From positions 62,001 through 126,000 of the forward strand of contig NZ_JBHSEC010000007.1 of NCBI RefSeq assembly GCF_042651785.1: a stretch of 64,000 nucleotides of DNA. The letters are read 5' to 3'. Below, one piece after another: positions 51,863 through 60,578 of the stretch. The translations under genes and the position numbers were made by a program. Numbering within the stretch: the stretch's first letter is position 1; each line of letters starts with the position of its first letter. The notes under the pieces were generated by a model. The model searched no databases. It was not told where the DNA came from and saw only the letters and a list, made by a program, of their open reading frames with translations. This DNA comes from Chungangia koreensis (GTDB lineage Bacteria; Bacillota; Bacilli; Bacillales_A; Planococcaceae).

Positions 51863-52510
51863 TTATAAAGATTGTAGACGGTTTTGCTCGACAGCTTCTC
51901 TAAGAGTTTGAACGGCAACACCTGTTGTTGCAGGTGGTACACCAATCTCTGAAATATCGCAAATGTTGATAAAGAGTCTGCTGTAATTGAACTCACCTAT
52001 TGGAAACGCCCCAAGAGCAGGGAATTTAGTAGCATTTGTTAGTTGAACTACTGAACAATCGATTACTCTGGTAACTGTTCCGATTACAATGGCATTACTT
52101 TTCTCATAAATTGTTACTTCTTGCCCTACAAGAGTACATAGAACCTCAGCCACTGACTCTGTGCAACCATTTGTGTGATTTTTGCTCATTTTCCCACCTC
52201 GCTTTGTTTTGCATCCACATTCTTCAACAGCACCACTTTCACAATTGCATCGACGTGCTCTATTTTGTTCACCGCCAGTGTTATTGCCGGCACCATGGCC
52301 ATGATCTTCTTCATCCAAGTTGTCTTCGATTTCATCTAATTCGCGAAGAATTTTTTTCAATAATTTGAGGATATCATCTAATTTATCTTCTACATCTTCT
52401 TCATTGTTGCGGCGTTTGTGTTCGAAGAAGTCACCCGCCACTTCATCATCGGAAAATCTTTTTCGATTGAAATCAGCTGCAACTCTAGCTCTGTTCATTT
52501 TTCGTGACAT
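51863..52510 (-). CDS. Putative spore-surface protein with repeat modules and Cys-rich hinge
   Basis: 215 residues, not a named family. Residues 23-32 (EVAGDFFEHK) and 37-65 (a helix with IL/LL heptads, DVEDKLDDILKLLKKILRE) are the same two modules that are repeated in the neighbouring protein. A His/Gly-rich linker and a cysteine-rich stretch (RCNCESGAVEECGCK, 87-101) follow. The C-terminal domain (108-190) reads LVGQEVTIYEKSNAIVIGTV..CSVVQLTNA, the small barrel seen in Bacillus coat/exosporium proteins. Met108 itself follows a strong internal GAGGTGGG, so a shorter product may also be made. AGGGGGTGAAAT precedes the main ATG. Confidence 0.65.
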   Translation of the reverse strand: MSRKMNRARVAADFNRKRFSDDEVAGDFFEHKRRNNEEDVEDKLDDILKLLKKILRELDEIEDNLDEEDHGHGAGNNTGGEQNRARRCNCESGAVEECGCKTKRGGKMSKNHTNGCTESVAEVLCTLVGQEVTIYEKSNAIVIGTVTRVIDCSVVQLTNATKFPALGAFPIGEFNYSRLFINICDISEIGVPPATTGVAVQTLREAVEQNRLQSL

Positions 52511-52532
52511 TATTTCACCCCCTCATTTGTGT

Positions 52533-52583
52533 GATAGTACATTATATGACTTGTTAAAAAGATGCATAGGGCGACTATACTAA
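52533..52583 (-). promoter_or_regulatory. Conserved two-block promoter, copy 1
   Basis: GATAGTACATTATAT (52533-52547) and GGGCGACTATACTAA (52569-52583) are identical to blocks before the neighbouring gene and have the same 36-base offset. On the coding strand the near block reads CATATAATGTACTATC, close to a sigma-E -10 (CATACAAT). The flanking bases differ, so the blocks look functional. Confidence 0.6.
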
Positions 52584-52637
52584 GCATCTATTTTTTTATA
52601 GAACGTAAATCTCCCTATGCCCAAATCCGAGTAGATA

Positions 52638-53258
52638 TTAGCGGCGGTGTTTACCGCTTCCATCTTCCTCAAGATCAGCTTCGATATCATCCAACTCCAT
52701 CAAAATCTTCTTTAAGAGTTTGATAATATCGTCCAACTGGTCTTCTACATCCTCATCACGACGTTTTTTGTGATGAGGGCGGTTGTCTTCTTCCTCAAGC
52801 TCGCTTTCAATATCATCCAATTCCTTTAGAATTTTGTGCAACAATTTGATGATCATATTTAGCTGATCTTCAATATCGTCTTCACGACGGCAATTGTGGT
52901 GGCCTCTCTCATTCTCGTCGAGTAGGTCCTCAATCTCTTTCAATTCTTTAAGAATCTTTAGCATCAGCTTGATGATGACGTTTAGTAAATCTTCAACATC
53001 ATCCTGGGGACGATGTTTTCGGTCGAAAAATTCTCCTGCTACATCGTCATTTCCGCGGTTTTTGCGTTCGAAGAACTCACCAGCTACATCGTTGTCACGT
53101 TTTTTGCGCTCAACAAAGTCACCGGCAAGCTCATCATCAAAGCGACGGCAAGGTTTGCGCCCTTCGAACTCACCAGCTACATCGTTGCTGTCAGTCATAT
53201 GCTTAAGCATTTGAAATTCAGCAGAGGTTCTTCGTCTATCATTGTAAAATCGGGACAT
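52638..53258 (-). CDS. Putative spore-surface repeat protein
   Basis: 206 residues, not a named family. It is made of two repeats. A 10-residue module D(V/L)AG(E/D)FxxRK occurs at 26-35, 43-52, 57-66 and 72-81. A 29-residue amphipathic helix (DVEDxLxxIIKLLxKILKELDDIE) occurs at 87-115, 128-156 and 169-197, exactly 41 residues apart, separated by His/Arg-rich linkers. No signal peptide, which suits mother-cell-made coat or exosporium proteins. Shares modules and promoter with the gene at 51863-52510 and lies next to prkA-yhbH-spoVR. AAGGGAGGTG precedes the ATG. Confidence 0.65.
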   Translation of the reverse strand: MSRFYNDRRRTSAEFQMLKHMTDSNDVAGEFEGRKPCRRFDDELAGDFVERKKRDNDVAGEFFERKNRGNDDVAGEFFDRKHRPQDDVEDLLNVIIKLMLKILKELKEIEDLLDENERGHHNCRREDDIEDQLNMIIKLLHKILKELDDIESELEEEDNRPHHKKRRDEDVEDQLDDIIKLLKKILMELDDIEADLEEDGSGKHRR

Positions 53259-53280
53259 TCTTTCACCTCCCTTACTGTGA

Positions 53281-53331
53281 GATAGTACATTATATTAACT
53301 TTGAAGCTCGTGAAAAGGGCGACTATACTAA
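53281..53331 (-). promoter_or_regulatory. Conserved two-block promoter, copy 2
   Basis: GATAGTACATTATAT (53281-53295) and GGGCGACTATACTAA (53317-53331), the same words and the same 36-base offset as at 52533-52583. Coding-strand near block is AATATAATGTACTATC. Distance to the start codon is 23 bases, as in copy 1. Confidence 0.6.
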
Positions 53332-53434
53332 ACCTTTGAATTTAGAGATGGTGGTTTTTATACTTTAGGGAAATTTAATGAGTTTTAGCTATGCTGGCGT
53401 GTTCATGCCGCAGATTTGTCCATTAAAAGAGTCG

Positions 53435-53463
53435 GTATCAACACCTCTGACTTTTCATACTAT
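53435..53463 (+). promoter_or_regulatory. Possible sigma-E promoter of prkA
   Basis: GTATCA, 15 bases, CATACTAT. The -10 fits the sigma-E pattern CATACANT closely and prkA is a sporulation gene in Bacillus. A similar CATAGTAT lies at 55480-55487 before yhbH. Confidence 0.4.
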
Positions 53464-53496
53464 GTACTAAACCATGCCCTGAATGGAGGGAACACA

Positions 53497-55392
53497 ATGG
53501 ACATTTTGAATAAGGTGAAAAGCTACCGTGAAGAAGAGAATCGATTAAAATGGGTTGGTACGTTTGCAGATTATTTGAGTATTGTGAAGGAACGGCCAGA
53601 AGTTGCCCAGACAGCCCATTCCCGAATCTATAACATGATTAAAAGTGCTGGAGTGACGGAGCGGAACGAGCAGAAAATGTTCCATTTCTTTGGTGAAGAA
53701 ATTTTCGGACTGGAGTCATCTTTGGAGCGGTTAGTCGAGGAGTATTTTCATCCTGCCGCTAAAAGACTGGATGTCCGAAAGCGGATCTTGCTGCTGATGG
53801 GACCTGTAAGTGGAGGGAAGTCAACACTTGTTACCTTATTGAAGCGTGGCTTGGAGCATTATTCGCGCACTGATGAAGGAGCCGTTTATGCCATTAAGGG
53901 CTGTCCGATGCATGAAGATCCCCTTCATTTGATTCCGAGTCATTTACGAGATGACTTCGCCAAGGAATATGGAGTGCGGATTGAAGGCAGTTTATCGCCT
54001 CTTAATACGATGCGTTTGGAGAAAGAATATGATGGAAGAATTGAAGATGTTTTAGTGGAACGGATCTTCTTCTCAGAAGATCGCCGAGTTGGAATTGGTA
54101 CATTTACGCCATCCGATCCCAAATCACAAGATATTGCAGATTTGACGGGAAGTATCGACTTCTCTACGATTGCGGAATATGGTTCTGAATCCGATCCTCG
54201 TGCGTACCGTTTTGACGGAGAATTGAACAAAGCTAACCGTGGAATTATGGAGTTCCAAGAAATGTTGAAGCTTGATGAAAAATTCTTATGGCATTTGCTG
54301 TCATTGTCCCAGGAAGGTAACTTCAAGGCTGGCCGGTTTGCACTGATTAGCGCAGATGAAGTCATTATTGCTCATACGAATGAAACAGAATACCGGTCGT
54401 TTATTGCCAATAAAAAGAACGAAGCGTTGCATTCCCGAATCATCGTCATGCCAATCCCTTATAACTTGAAAGTGTCACAAGAAGAGCGGATCTATGAAAA
54501 GATGATCAAGGAAAGTGATATGGCGGATGTGCATATCGCTCCGCATGCGCTACGTACCGCAGCGATATTCTCAGTCCTGACGAGGCTGGAGGTGCCGAAG
54601 AAACAGGGCGTCGATATCGTGAAGAAAATGAGATTGTATGATGGAGAAAGTGTAGAGGGCTTTAATCAGATTGACTTAGAGGAATTGAAGCGAGAGTATC
54701 CGACAGAGGGAATGCATGGTATAGATCCGCGGTATGTCATTAACCGGATATCATCTGCCATTATCCGCAAGGAAATACCATCGATCAATGCACTCGATGT
54801 ACTTCGATCCTTAAAGGACGGATTGGATCAGCATGCTTCCATTTCCAAGGAAGATAAAGAGTCATTTATGAATTATATCGGCATAGCCCGAAGGGAATAT
54901 GATGACATCGCGAAGAAGGAAGTACAAAAGGCGTTCGTCTATTCCTATGAAGAGTCTGCTAAGACATTGATGGATAATTACTTGGATAATGTAGAAGCTT
55001 ACTGCAATAAGCACAAGATCCGCGATCCACTGACCGGCGAGGAATTGAATCCGGATGAAAAGCTCATGCGTTCAATAGAAGAACAAATTGGGATTTCCGA
55101 AAATGCAAAGCGCGCATTCCGGGAAGAAATTCTAATCCGGATTTCGGCATTCGCCAGAAAAGGGAAACGCTTTGACTTCAATTCGCACGAACGGCTGCGC
55201 GAAGCAATACAGAAGAAGCTATTTGCTGACTTGAAGGATGTCGTTAAAATTACAACGTCGTCGAAAACTCCGGACGAATCCCAATTAAAGAAAATCAACG
55301 AAGTAGTGGCCAGACTTGTGGATGAGCATGGCTATAATCCTTCTTCCGCGAATGAATTGCTTCGATATGTAGGGAGTCTCTTGAATCGATAA
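53497..55392 (+). CDS. prkA: Serine protein kinase / AAA+ protein PrkA
   Basis: 631 residues, the usual length. N-terminus MDILNKVKSYREEENRLKW and HSRIYNMIKSAG match Bacillus PrkA. The AAA domain has Walker A GPVSGGKST (about 102-110) and the C-terminal part carries the PrkA kinase-like domain. In Bacillus it is made in the mother cell and needed for full sporulation. The ATG at 53497 follows GGAGGG; the longer frame from 53416 is not used. Followed by a terminator, then yhbH and spoVR. Confidence 0.95.
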   Translation: MDILNKVKSYREEENRLKWVGTFADYLSIVKERPEVAQTAHSRIYNMIKSAGVTERNEQKMFHFFGEEIFGLESSLERLVEEYFHPAAKRLDVRKRILLLMGPVSGGKSTLVTLLKRGLEHYSRTDEGAVYAIKGCPMHEDPLHLIPSHLRDDFAKEYGVRIEGSLSPLNTMRLEKEYDGRIEDVLVERIFFSEDRRVGIGTFTPSDPKSQDIADLTGSIDFSTIAEYGSESDPRAYRFDGELNKANRGIMEFQEMLKLDEKFLWHLLSLSQEGNFKAGRFALISADEVIIAHTNETEYRSFIANKKNEALHSRIIVMPIPYNLKVSQEERIYEKMIKESDMADVHIAPHALRTAAIFSVLTRLEVPKKQGVDIVKKMRLYDGESVEGFNQIDLEELKREYPTEGMHGIDPRYVINRISSAIIRKEIPSINALDVLRSLKDGLDQHASISKEDKESFMNYIGIARREYDDIAKKEVQKAFVYSYEESAKTLMDNYLDNVEAYCNKHKIRDPLTGEELNPDEKLMRSIEEQIGISENAKRAFREEILIRISAFARKGKRFDFNSHERLREAIQKKLFADLKDVVKITTSSKTPDESQLKKINEVVARLVDEHGYNPSSANELLRYVGSLLNR

Positions 55393-55404
55393 GTTTGTGT
55401 AGGG

Positions 55405-55446
55405 TAAAAAAACAGGACTGATTAAAAATTAGTCTTGTTTTTTTAT
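55405..55446 (+). terminator. Intrinsic terminator after prkA
   Basis: AACAGGACT/AGTCTTGTT (one G-T pair) around an AT-rich loop, then T7. Confidence 0.8.
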
Positions 55447-55532
55447 ACCCAATATCATGCGTGACCATCATCCCTTCTGCATAGTATAGAGAAAATTATA
55501 AACTTTCTAATAATAGATGGGTGAGGATGTAA

Positions 55533-56693
55533 ATGAACGAAAAGCCGAATAGTCGTTTTGTCATCTCTCAGGAAAACTGGTCATTGCATCGAAAAGGGTA
55601 TTTGGATCAACAACGTCATATGGATAAAGTGAAAGAAGCCATTAAGAATAATTTGCCTGATTTAGTGAGTGAAGAGAGTATCGTTCTTTCCAACGGAAAA
55701 CAAGTGATTAAAATCCCGATCCGATCTCTGGACGAATATAAAATCCGTTATAACTACGATAAGTCAAAACATGTCGGCCAGGGAAATGGTGACAGTAAAG
55801 TCGGCGATGTGGTGGCCCGAGGAGGCGATCAAAAGGCAGGCCAAGGGAACGGAAAAGAAGCGGGAGATCAGCCTGGTGAGGACTTCTATGAAACAGAAGT
55901 ATCGATGGCTGATTTAGAAAGTGCACTGTTCAAGGAAATGGAATTGCCGAACTTGGAGAGGAAAGAACAGTCTGATTTCATTACTGAAAAAATTGAGTTT
56001 AATGATATCCGGAAAAAAGGTCTAATGGGGAATATCGATAAAAAACGAACTATCCTGACAGCGATCAAGCGTAACGCAATGGAAGGAAGTACTGGAATTA
56101 CACCAATTTATAATGATGATTTACGGTTTAAAACGTGGAACGAAGTACTGAGGCCGGATTCCAAAGCTGTCGTCCTCGCCATGATGGACACGAGTGCATC
56201 AATGGGGAAATTTGAGAAGTACATGGCGCGCAGCTTCTTTTTCTGGATGACGAAATTCCTCCGTACAAAGTACGAGACCGTTGATATTGAATTCATCGCG
56301 CATCATACAGAAGCAAAGGTTGTGACAGAAGAGGATTTCTTCACAAAAGGAGAAAGCGGGGGAACAATTTGTTCATCCGCTTACCAAAAGGCATTGGAAC
56401 TGATTCATGATAAGTATAGTCCAATTCGCTACAATATCTACCCGGTCCACTTTTCGGATGGTGAAAATATGTCCAATGATAATGAACGTTGTGTCCGGCT
56501 TGTGAATGAGCTGATGGAGCTTTCCCGCATGTTCGGATACGGGGAGGTTAATGCACATAACCGTTATTCGACGTTGATGTCCGCCTACAAGAATATTAGC
56601 AGCCCTAAGTTCCGCCATTATACATTGAAAGAAAAGAATGATGTCTATCATGCATTGAAAGGCATTTTTCATAAGGCGGGAGAAACAGTCTGA
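55533..56693 (+). CDS. yhbH: Sporulation protein YhbH
   Basis: 386 residues, YeaH/YhbH family. NSRFVISQENWSLHRKGYLDQQRH and IPIRSLDEYKIRYNYDKSKHVGQGNG are family hallmarks; the C-terminal half is a vWA-like domain with MMDTSASMG (DxSxS). Partner of PrkA and SpoVR in many bacteria (yeaG-yeaH-ycgB in Escherichia coli). Gly/Asp-rich linker at about 85-115. GGGTGAGGATG precedes the ATG; spoVR follows after 38 bases without a terminator. Confidence 0.95.
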   Translation: MNEKPNSRFVISQENWSLHRKGYLDQQRHMDKVKEAIKNNLPDLVSEESIVLSNGKQVIKIPIRSLDEYKIRYNYDKSKHVGQGNGDSKVGDVVARGGDQKAGQGNGKEAGDQPGEDFYETEVSMADLESALFKEMELPNLERKEQSDFITEKIEFNDIRKKGLMGNIDKKRTILTAIKRNAMEGSTGITPIYNDDLRFKTWNEVLRPDSKAVVLAMMDTSASMGKFEKYMARSFFFWMTKFLRTKYETVDIEFIAHHTEAKVVTEEDFFTKGESGGTICSSAYQKALELIHDKYSPIRYNIYPVHFSDGENMSNDNERCVRLVNELMELSRMFGYGEVNAHNRYSTLMSAYKNISSPKFRHYTLKEKNDVYHALKGIFHKAGETV

Positions 56694-56731
56694 ACGGGCC
56701 TTCCCGATTACTGATTTTGGGAGGAACATGA

Positions 56732-58126
56732 ATGGACGTAACTTTAAAGAAAGCTATCGAGGAAATTACAGAAATTGCAGAGGGATTCGGCCTTGATTTT
56801 TTTGAAATGCGGTATGAGATCTGCCCCGCTGATGTCATTTACACCATCGGGGCTTATGGGATGCCAACTCGATACACACATTGGAGCTTCGGTAAACAAT
56901 TTCACAAGATGAAGCTCCAATATGATTTAGGACTTAGCCAGATTTATGAACTTGTCATTAATTCGAATCCTTGCTATGCGTTTTTACTGGATACCAATAG
57001 CTTAATCCAAAATAAGTTGATCATCGCGCACGTCTTGGCCCATTGTGATTTCTTCAAAAATAATGTCCGCTTTTCAAATACACGGCGGGACATGGTCGAG
57101 AGCATGACAGCAACGGCCGAACGAATCGCCGCTTATGAAAAAGAATACGGCAAGGATGAAGTGGAACGGTTTATCGATGCTATATTGTCGATTCAAGAAC
57201 ATATTGATCCGTCAATCGTACGGCCGAAACTTCAATATGAATTACTTCAAGAGGAAGAAGAACCGAATGCAGCACCCATTACTCCATATGATGATTTGTG
57301 GAATTTGGACGGAAAGTCGGAAAAGAAGGAATCCCCGAAACGAAAGAAGTTCCCGCCAAGACCTGAAAAGGATTTGCTTCTATTCATTCAAGAATACAGC
57401 CGTGAATTGACGGAGTGGCAGCGGGATATCTTAACGATGATTCGTGAGGAGATGCACTATTTCTGGCCGCAGCTCGAAACGAAAATTATGAATGAAGGAT
57501 GGGCATCGTATTGGCATCAGAGAATTCTTCGGGAACTGGATTTAACGACAGACGAAACCATTGAGTTCGCCAAGTTGAATGCTGCAGTCGTTCAGCCTTC
57601 GCGGACCTCCATCAACCCTTATTATTTAGGTTTGAAGATTTTTGAGGATATTGAAAAACGATATAACAATCCAACGAAAGAAATGATTAGAACAGGTATT
57701 AAACCGAATTCGGGCAGAGATAAAATATTTGAGGTTAGAGAAATTGAATCAGACCTTTCCTTTATCCGTAATTATTTGACGAAGGACTTAGTGAAACGAG
57801 AGGATTTGTATTTATTCCAGAAGTCAGGAAACGATTACAAAATATCTGATAAGGATTATGAGCAGGTCAGGGATCAATTAGTTTCCATGAGGGTAAATGG
57901 GGGGTTCCCTTACATCGTCGTCGAAAACGGGGATTATTTAAAGAACGGAGAACTTTACTTGCTTCATGAATATGAAGGGACCGAGCTGGATCCACACTAC
58001 CTCGAACATGTTCTTCCGTATATTTATCAATTATGGGGCAGGACTGTTCATATGGAAACGACTGTTAGTGAGAAGCCAATTGTTTATACGTATGATGGCA
58101 AAAAGGTTTATCGGAGATTCACATGA
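56732..58126 (+). CDS. spoVR: Stage V sporulation protein R
   Basis: 464 residues, SpoVR/YcgB family. VIYTIGAYGMPTRYTHWSFGKQFH, HVLAHCDFFKNNVRF, MNEGWASYWHQRIL and the C-terminal LEHVLPYIYQLWGR are diagnostic. In Bacillus it is needed for spore cortex formation. Cotranscribed with yhbH; TTGGGAGGAAC precedes the ATG. Confidence 0.95.
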   Translation: MDVTLKKAIEEITEIAEGFGLDFFEMRYEICPADVIYTIGAYGMPTRYTHWSFGKQFHKMKLQYDLGLSQIYELVINSNPCYAFLLDTNSLIQNKLIIAHVLAHCDFFKNNVRFSNTRRDMVESMTATAERIAAYEKEYGKDEVERFIDAILSIQEHIDPSIVRPKLQYELLQEEEEPNAAPITPYDDLWNLDGKSEKKESPKRKKFPPRPEKDLLLFIQEYSRELTEWQRDILTMIREEMHYFWPQLETKIMNEGWASYWHQRILRELDLTTDETIEFAKLNAAVVQPSRTSINPYYLGLKIFEDIEKRYNNPTKEMIRTGIKPNSGRDKIFEVREIESDLSFIRNYLTKDLVKREDLYLFQKSGNDYKISDKDYEQVRDQLVSMRVNGGFPYIVVENGDYLKNGELYLLHEYEGTELDPHYLEHVLPYIYQLWGRTVHMETTVSEKPIVYTYDGKKVYRRFT

Positions 58127-58148
58127 GAAAAATCGTATGGCGAAATAG

Positions 58149-58206
58149 AAAAGAAGTCAGTGGAAATTTGCGTGTTCTCGTAATTTCCAAAACTGACTTC
58201 TTTTTG
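58149..58206. terminator. Bidirectional intrinsic terminator
   Basis: AAAAGAAGTCAGT and ACTGACTTCTTTT with an inner GGAAATT/AATTTCC stem; shared with the convergent MFS gene. Confidence 0.9.
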
Positions 58207-58210
58207 TTGT

Positions 58211-59398
58211 TTAATGGGTGTTCAATACTCTGTCTTTTCTTCCATGAAGGATTGTGTAGAGGAAAATAGTGAAGAGAACGCCGCCGCCTAATATCCCATA
58301 CAGTGTGTTATAGCCTGTAAAAGGAATAAGGAAACCAAGCAAATACGGTCCAAATCCAAGACCCGCATCCAAGAAAATGAAAAACGTTGAAGTGGCAAGA
58401 CCCATTCGTTGTGGCGATGTCAGTTTAACCGCTATTGCCTGAGTACATGATTGAATGTTGCCGAATCCTGCACCGATCAGAACCCCTGCAAGTAATAACA
58501 AAACTCCCGTTGACGCGATGGATAATAGAAACATGCCGATTGCAAATAGGACTAATGCTGGATAAATAACGATATTTGCACCTTTTAAGTCAAAAAGTTT
58601 TCCTGTAATCGGACGAGAAAGGAGAATCGCAATTGAATAGACTAAGAAGAAATAACTCGCAGCACTTACCAATTCGTTTTCAACTGCGAAGAAGTTGATA
58701 AAAGAAAGGACACTTGAATAGCAGAAGGCTGCTACAAGAGTTATAAAAGCAATCGGAATCGCATTCGGCTCTAAATAGTTGGAGATACGGAAACCTTTCT
58801 GTTGTTCGACAGGAGCAATTTCTGTTTCTGTATAACCTGACTTTAAAAGTACAAAAATTATCAAATTAAAAAGGGCCAAACCTACACAAAATGAAAAGAT
58901 TAAATTGTAAGTAAAGTGCTGACTCATATACAGTCCGATGAAAGGGCCGATTGCCGTAGCTAAAGTGGCGCTCATACTGTAATAACCAATGCCTTCACCT
59001 TTACGGGTAGTTGGAATAATAAGAGCGACAAGTGTTCCCGTGGCTGTACTTGCAACTCCTAATGATAAACCATGGATAAAGCGATTAATTAAAAGGAACG
59101 ATAATCCCCAGTCTAAGAAGTACATCATAGAAGTAACAATGAAAAAAATCAGACCGATAAATAATGTACGCATCCGGCCGATTCGATCCATGTAACGCCC
59201 AATTCCTAAACGTCCGATTAAAGTACCGATTATGAATATTCCAGTTACAAGTCCCGCTTCACTCGTCGATGCATCATATTCCGCAACAGCATAAAGAGCG
59301 ATTGTAACCATCAATAAATAAAAGACTAAAGTTAAAAAGAAATTAATAGCTGAGACAGTCAAAAAGTTTTTTGTCCATAATTGTTCTTTGTTTTCCAC
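58211..59398 (-). CDS. MFS transporter controlled by MarR
   Basis: 395 residues, twelve membrane segments, with the loop GRLGIGRYMDRIGRMRT between segments 2 and 3 as in drug-efflux MFS proteins. The start is a GTG at 59396-59398 that overlaps the MarR stop by one base (TAGTG), so the two are translationally coupled. Likely exports a toxic compound sensed by the MarR partner. Confidence 0.85.
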   Translation of the reverse strand: MENKEQLWTKNFLTVSAINFFLTLVFYLLMVTIALYAVAEYDASTSEAGLVTGIFIIGTLIGRLGIGRYMDRIGRMRTLFIGLIFFIVTSMMYFLDWGLSFLLINRFIHGLSLGVASTATGTLVALIIPTTRKGEGIGYYSMSATLATAIGPFIGLYMSQHFTYNLIFSFCVGLALFNLIIFVLLKSGYTETEIAPVEQQKGFRISNYLEPNAIPIAFITLVAAFCYSSVLSFINFFAVENELVSAASYFFLVYSIAILLSRPITGKLFDLKGANIVIYPALVLFAIGMFLLSIASTGVLLLLAGVLIGAGFGNIQSCTQAIAVKLTSPQRMGLATSTFFIFLDAGLGFGPYLLGFLIPFTGYNTLYGILGGGVLFTIFLYTILHGRKDRVLNTH

Positions 59399-59853
59399 TA
59401 ATCATTCTCCTTTTCTAAATTAGATAGGTTAGACCTGACTATCGACATAATACGAATCACTTCTTTTTGTTCCTCCATGGAAATGTTCTCCACAATTTTC
59501 TGTTCAAATTGGTCGATTGATTGTCTCACTTCAGAATAGATCAGTTGACCATGCTCTGTTAGCTGAATTCTCTTTTCTCGCCGGTCCTCACTTTGAATCC
59601 GTTCCACTATTTCCATCTCAAATAAGCGATTAACAATTTTGGTCATCGTCGGTTTTTCAACAAATTGAGATTTTGCCAGTTCGCCGATTGTTGAAGTTTT
59701 TTCATGGAATAAGCGATATAAAACTGACCATTGTGCTCGGAATAACCCGTGCTTTGCCAATTGCTGCTGTAAGTGATGATCAAATGGACGATGAAGTAAT
59801 ACAAGCTCTCTGAGAAAGTCATGATATGCAGAAATAGAAATCACCCCAGTCAT
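59398..59853 (-). CDS. MarR family transcriptional regulator
   Basis: 151 residues. HTH TIGELAKSQFVEKPTMTKIVNRL and wing SEDRREKRIQLTEHG. The first base of the ATG lies at 59853, inside a perfect inverted repeat, so repressor binding would block both transcription and the translation start. Upstream AAGGCTAACTAA gives a weak ribosome binding site; a GTG at residue 4 is an alternative start. Co-expressed with the MFS gene. Confidence 0.85.
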   Translation of the reverse strand: MTGVISISAYHDFLRELVLLHRPFDHHLQQQLAKHGLFRAQWSVLYRLFHEKTSTIGELAKSQFVEKPTMTKIVNRLFEMEIVERIQSEDRREKRIQLTEHGQLIYSEVRQSIDQFEQKIVENISMEEQKEVIRIMSIVRSNLSNLEKEND

Positions 59854-59877
59854 TTAGTTAGCCTTGCTAACTAAATG
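59851..59877. promoter_or_regulatory. Perfect MarR operator overlapping the start codon
   Basis: CATTTAGTTAGC and GCTAACTAAATG are exact inverted copies around CTT. The left arm contains the marR start codon. TTAG..CTAA is typical of MarR sites. Confidence 0.85.
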
Positions 59878-59976
59878 ATGATAACAAAAATTCCTGTATA
59901 CAGTCAAACCTTTTCGGATGAAACTTAGGAAATTGGAAAACATAACGAAGAAAACTGAAGAAAGGAGTTGAGGTCT

Positions 59977-60444
59977 ATGAAATCACTTGTTGTTAAATTT
60001 CTAATGACATTAGCGGTACTATGGCTGGTACTTGGATGGTTTTACGCGGTATCGTTTACTGATATTTTAATATTGAGCTTAGTTATTACAGGAATCGGCT
60101 ATGTGGCTGATCTTTATATTCTGCCCCGAGCCGGAAACCTCTTTTCCTCTGCACTCGATTTCGGACTAGCCTTATTGATCGTTTGGTTTTTGGGCTCTTA
60201 TCTATTCGAGGGTCCAGTTCCGTTAGCAACGGCCGCCATACTCTCCGCCATTGCACTGACAATTGGCGAAATGTTCTTCCATCGTTATATGGAAGGATTG
60301 AGAAAGAGTGACGACGGTGAAGAAATGACATTGGAAAGCCAACGGGGATATTACAACCGGACGGATCTGCAAACAGAATTCGGGAAAGAGTTTGACACAG
60401 AAGAAGCAAAAAATGAAGCCCGCAGAAATGACACAGATTACTAA
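59977..60444 (+). CDS. DUF2512 membrane protein (YndM-like)
   Basis: 155 residues. Four membrane segments in the first 110 residues (VVKFLMTLAVLWLVLGWFY; ILILSLVITGIGYVADLYIL; ALDFGLALLIVWFLGSYLF; ATAAILSAIALTIGEMFFH), then a charged cytoplasmic tail, as in YndM/DUF2512 proteins. Function unknown. The ATG at 59977 has GAAAGGAG upstream. Single gene. Confidence 0.8.
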   Translation: MKSLVVKFLMTLAVLWLVLGWFYAVSFTDILILSLVITGIGYVADLYILPRAGNLFSSALDFGLALLIVWFLGSYLFEGPVPLATAAILSAIALTIGEMFFHRYMEGLRKSDDGEEMTLESQRGYYNRTDLQTEFGKEFDTEEAKNEARRNDTDY

Positions 60445-60445
60445 A

Positions 60446-60478
60446 AAATGCCGGAGCTCTTTTGAGCTCCGGCATTTC
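60446..60478 (+). terminator. Intrinsic terminator after DUF2512 gene
   Basis: AAATGCCGGAGCTC and GAGCTCCGGCATTT pair over 14 bases around TTTT; short T tract. Confidence 0.75.
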
Positions 60479-60578
60479 AGAATGTAGACATGTATCGCTT
60501 TACCGGACATTTCTTTTTGGCTTTGCTTCACGAAGGCGTGAGGCAATATGAGCTATAAAGACAAGAAATTTGTTCTAC

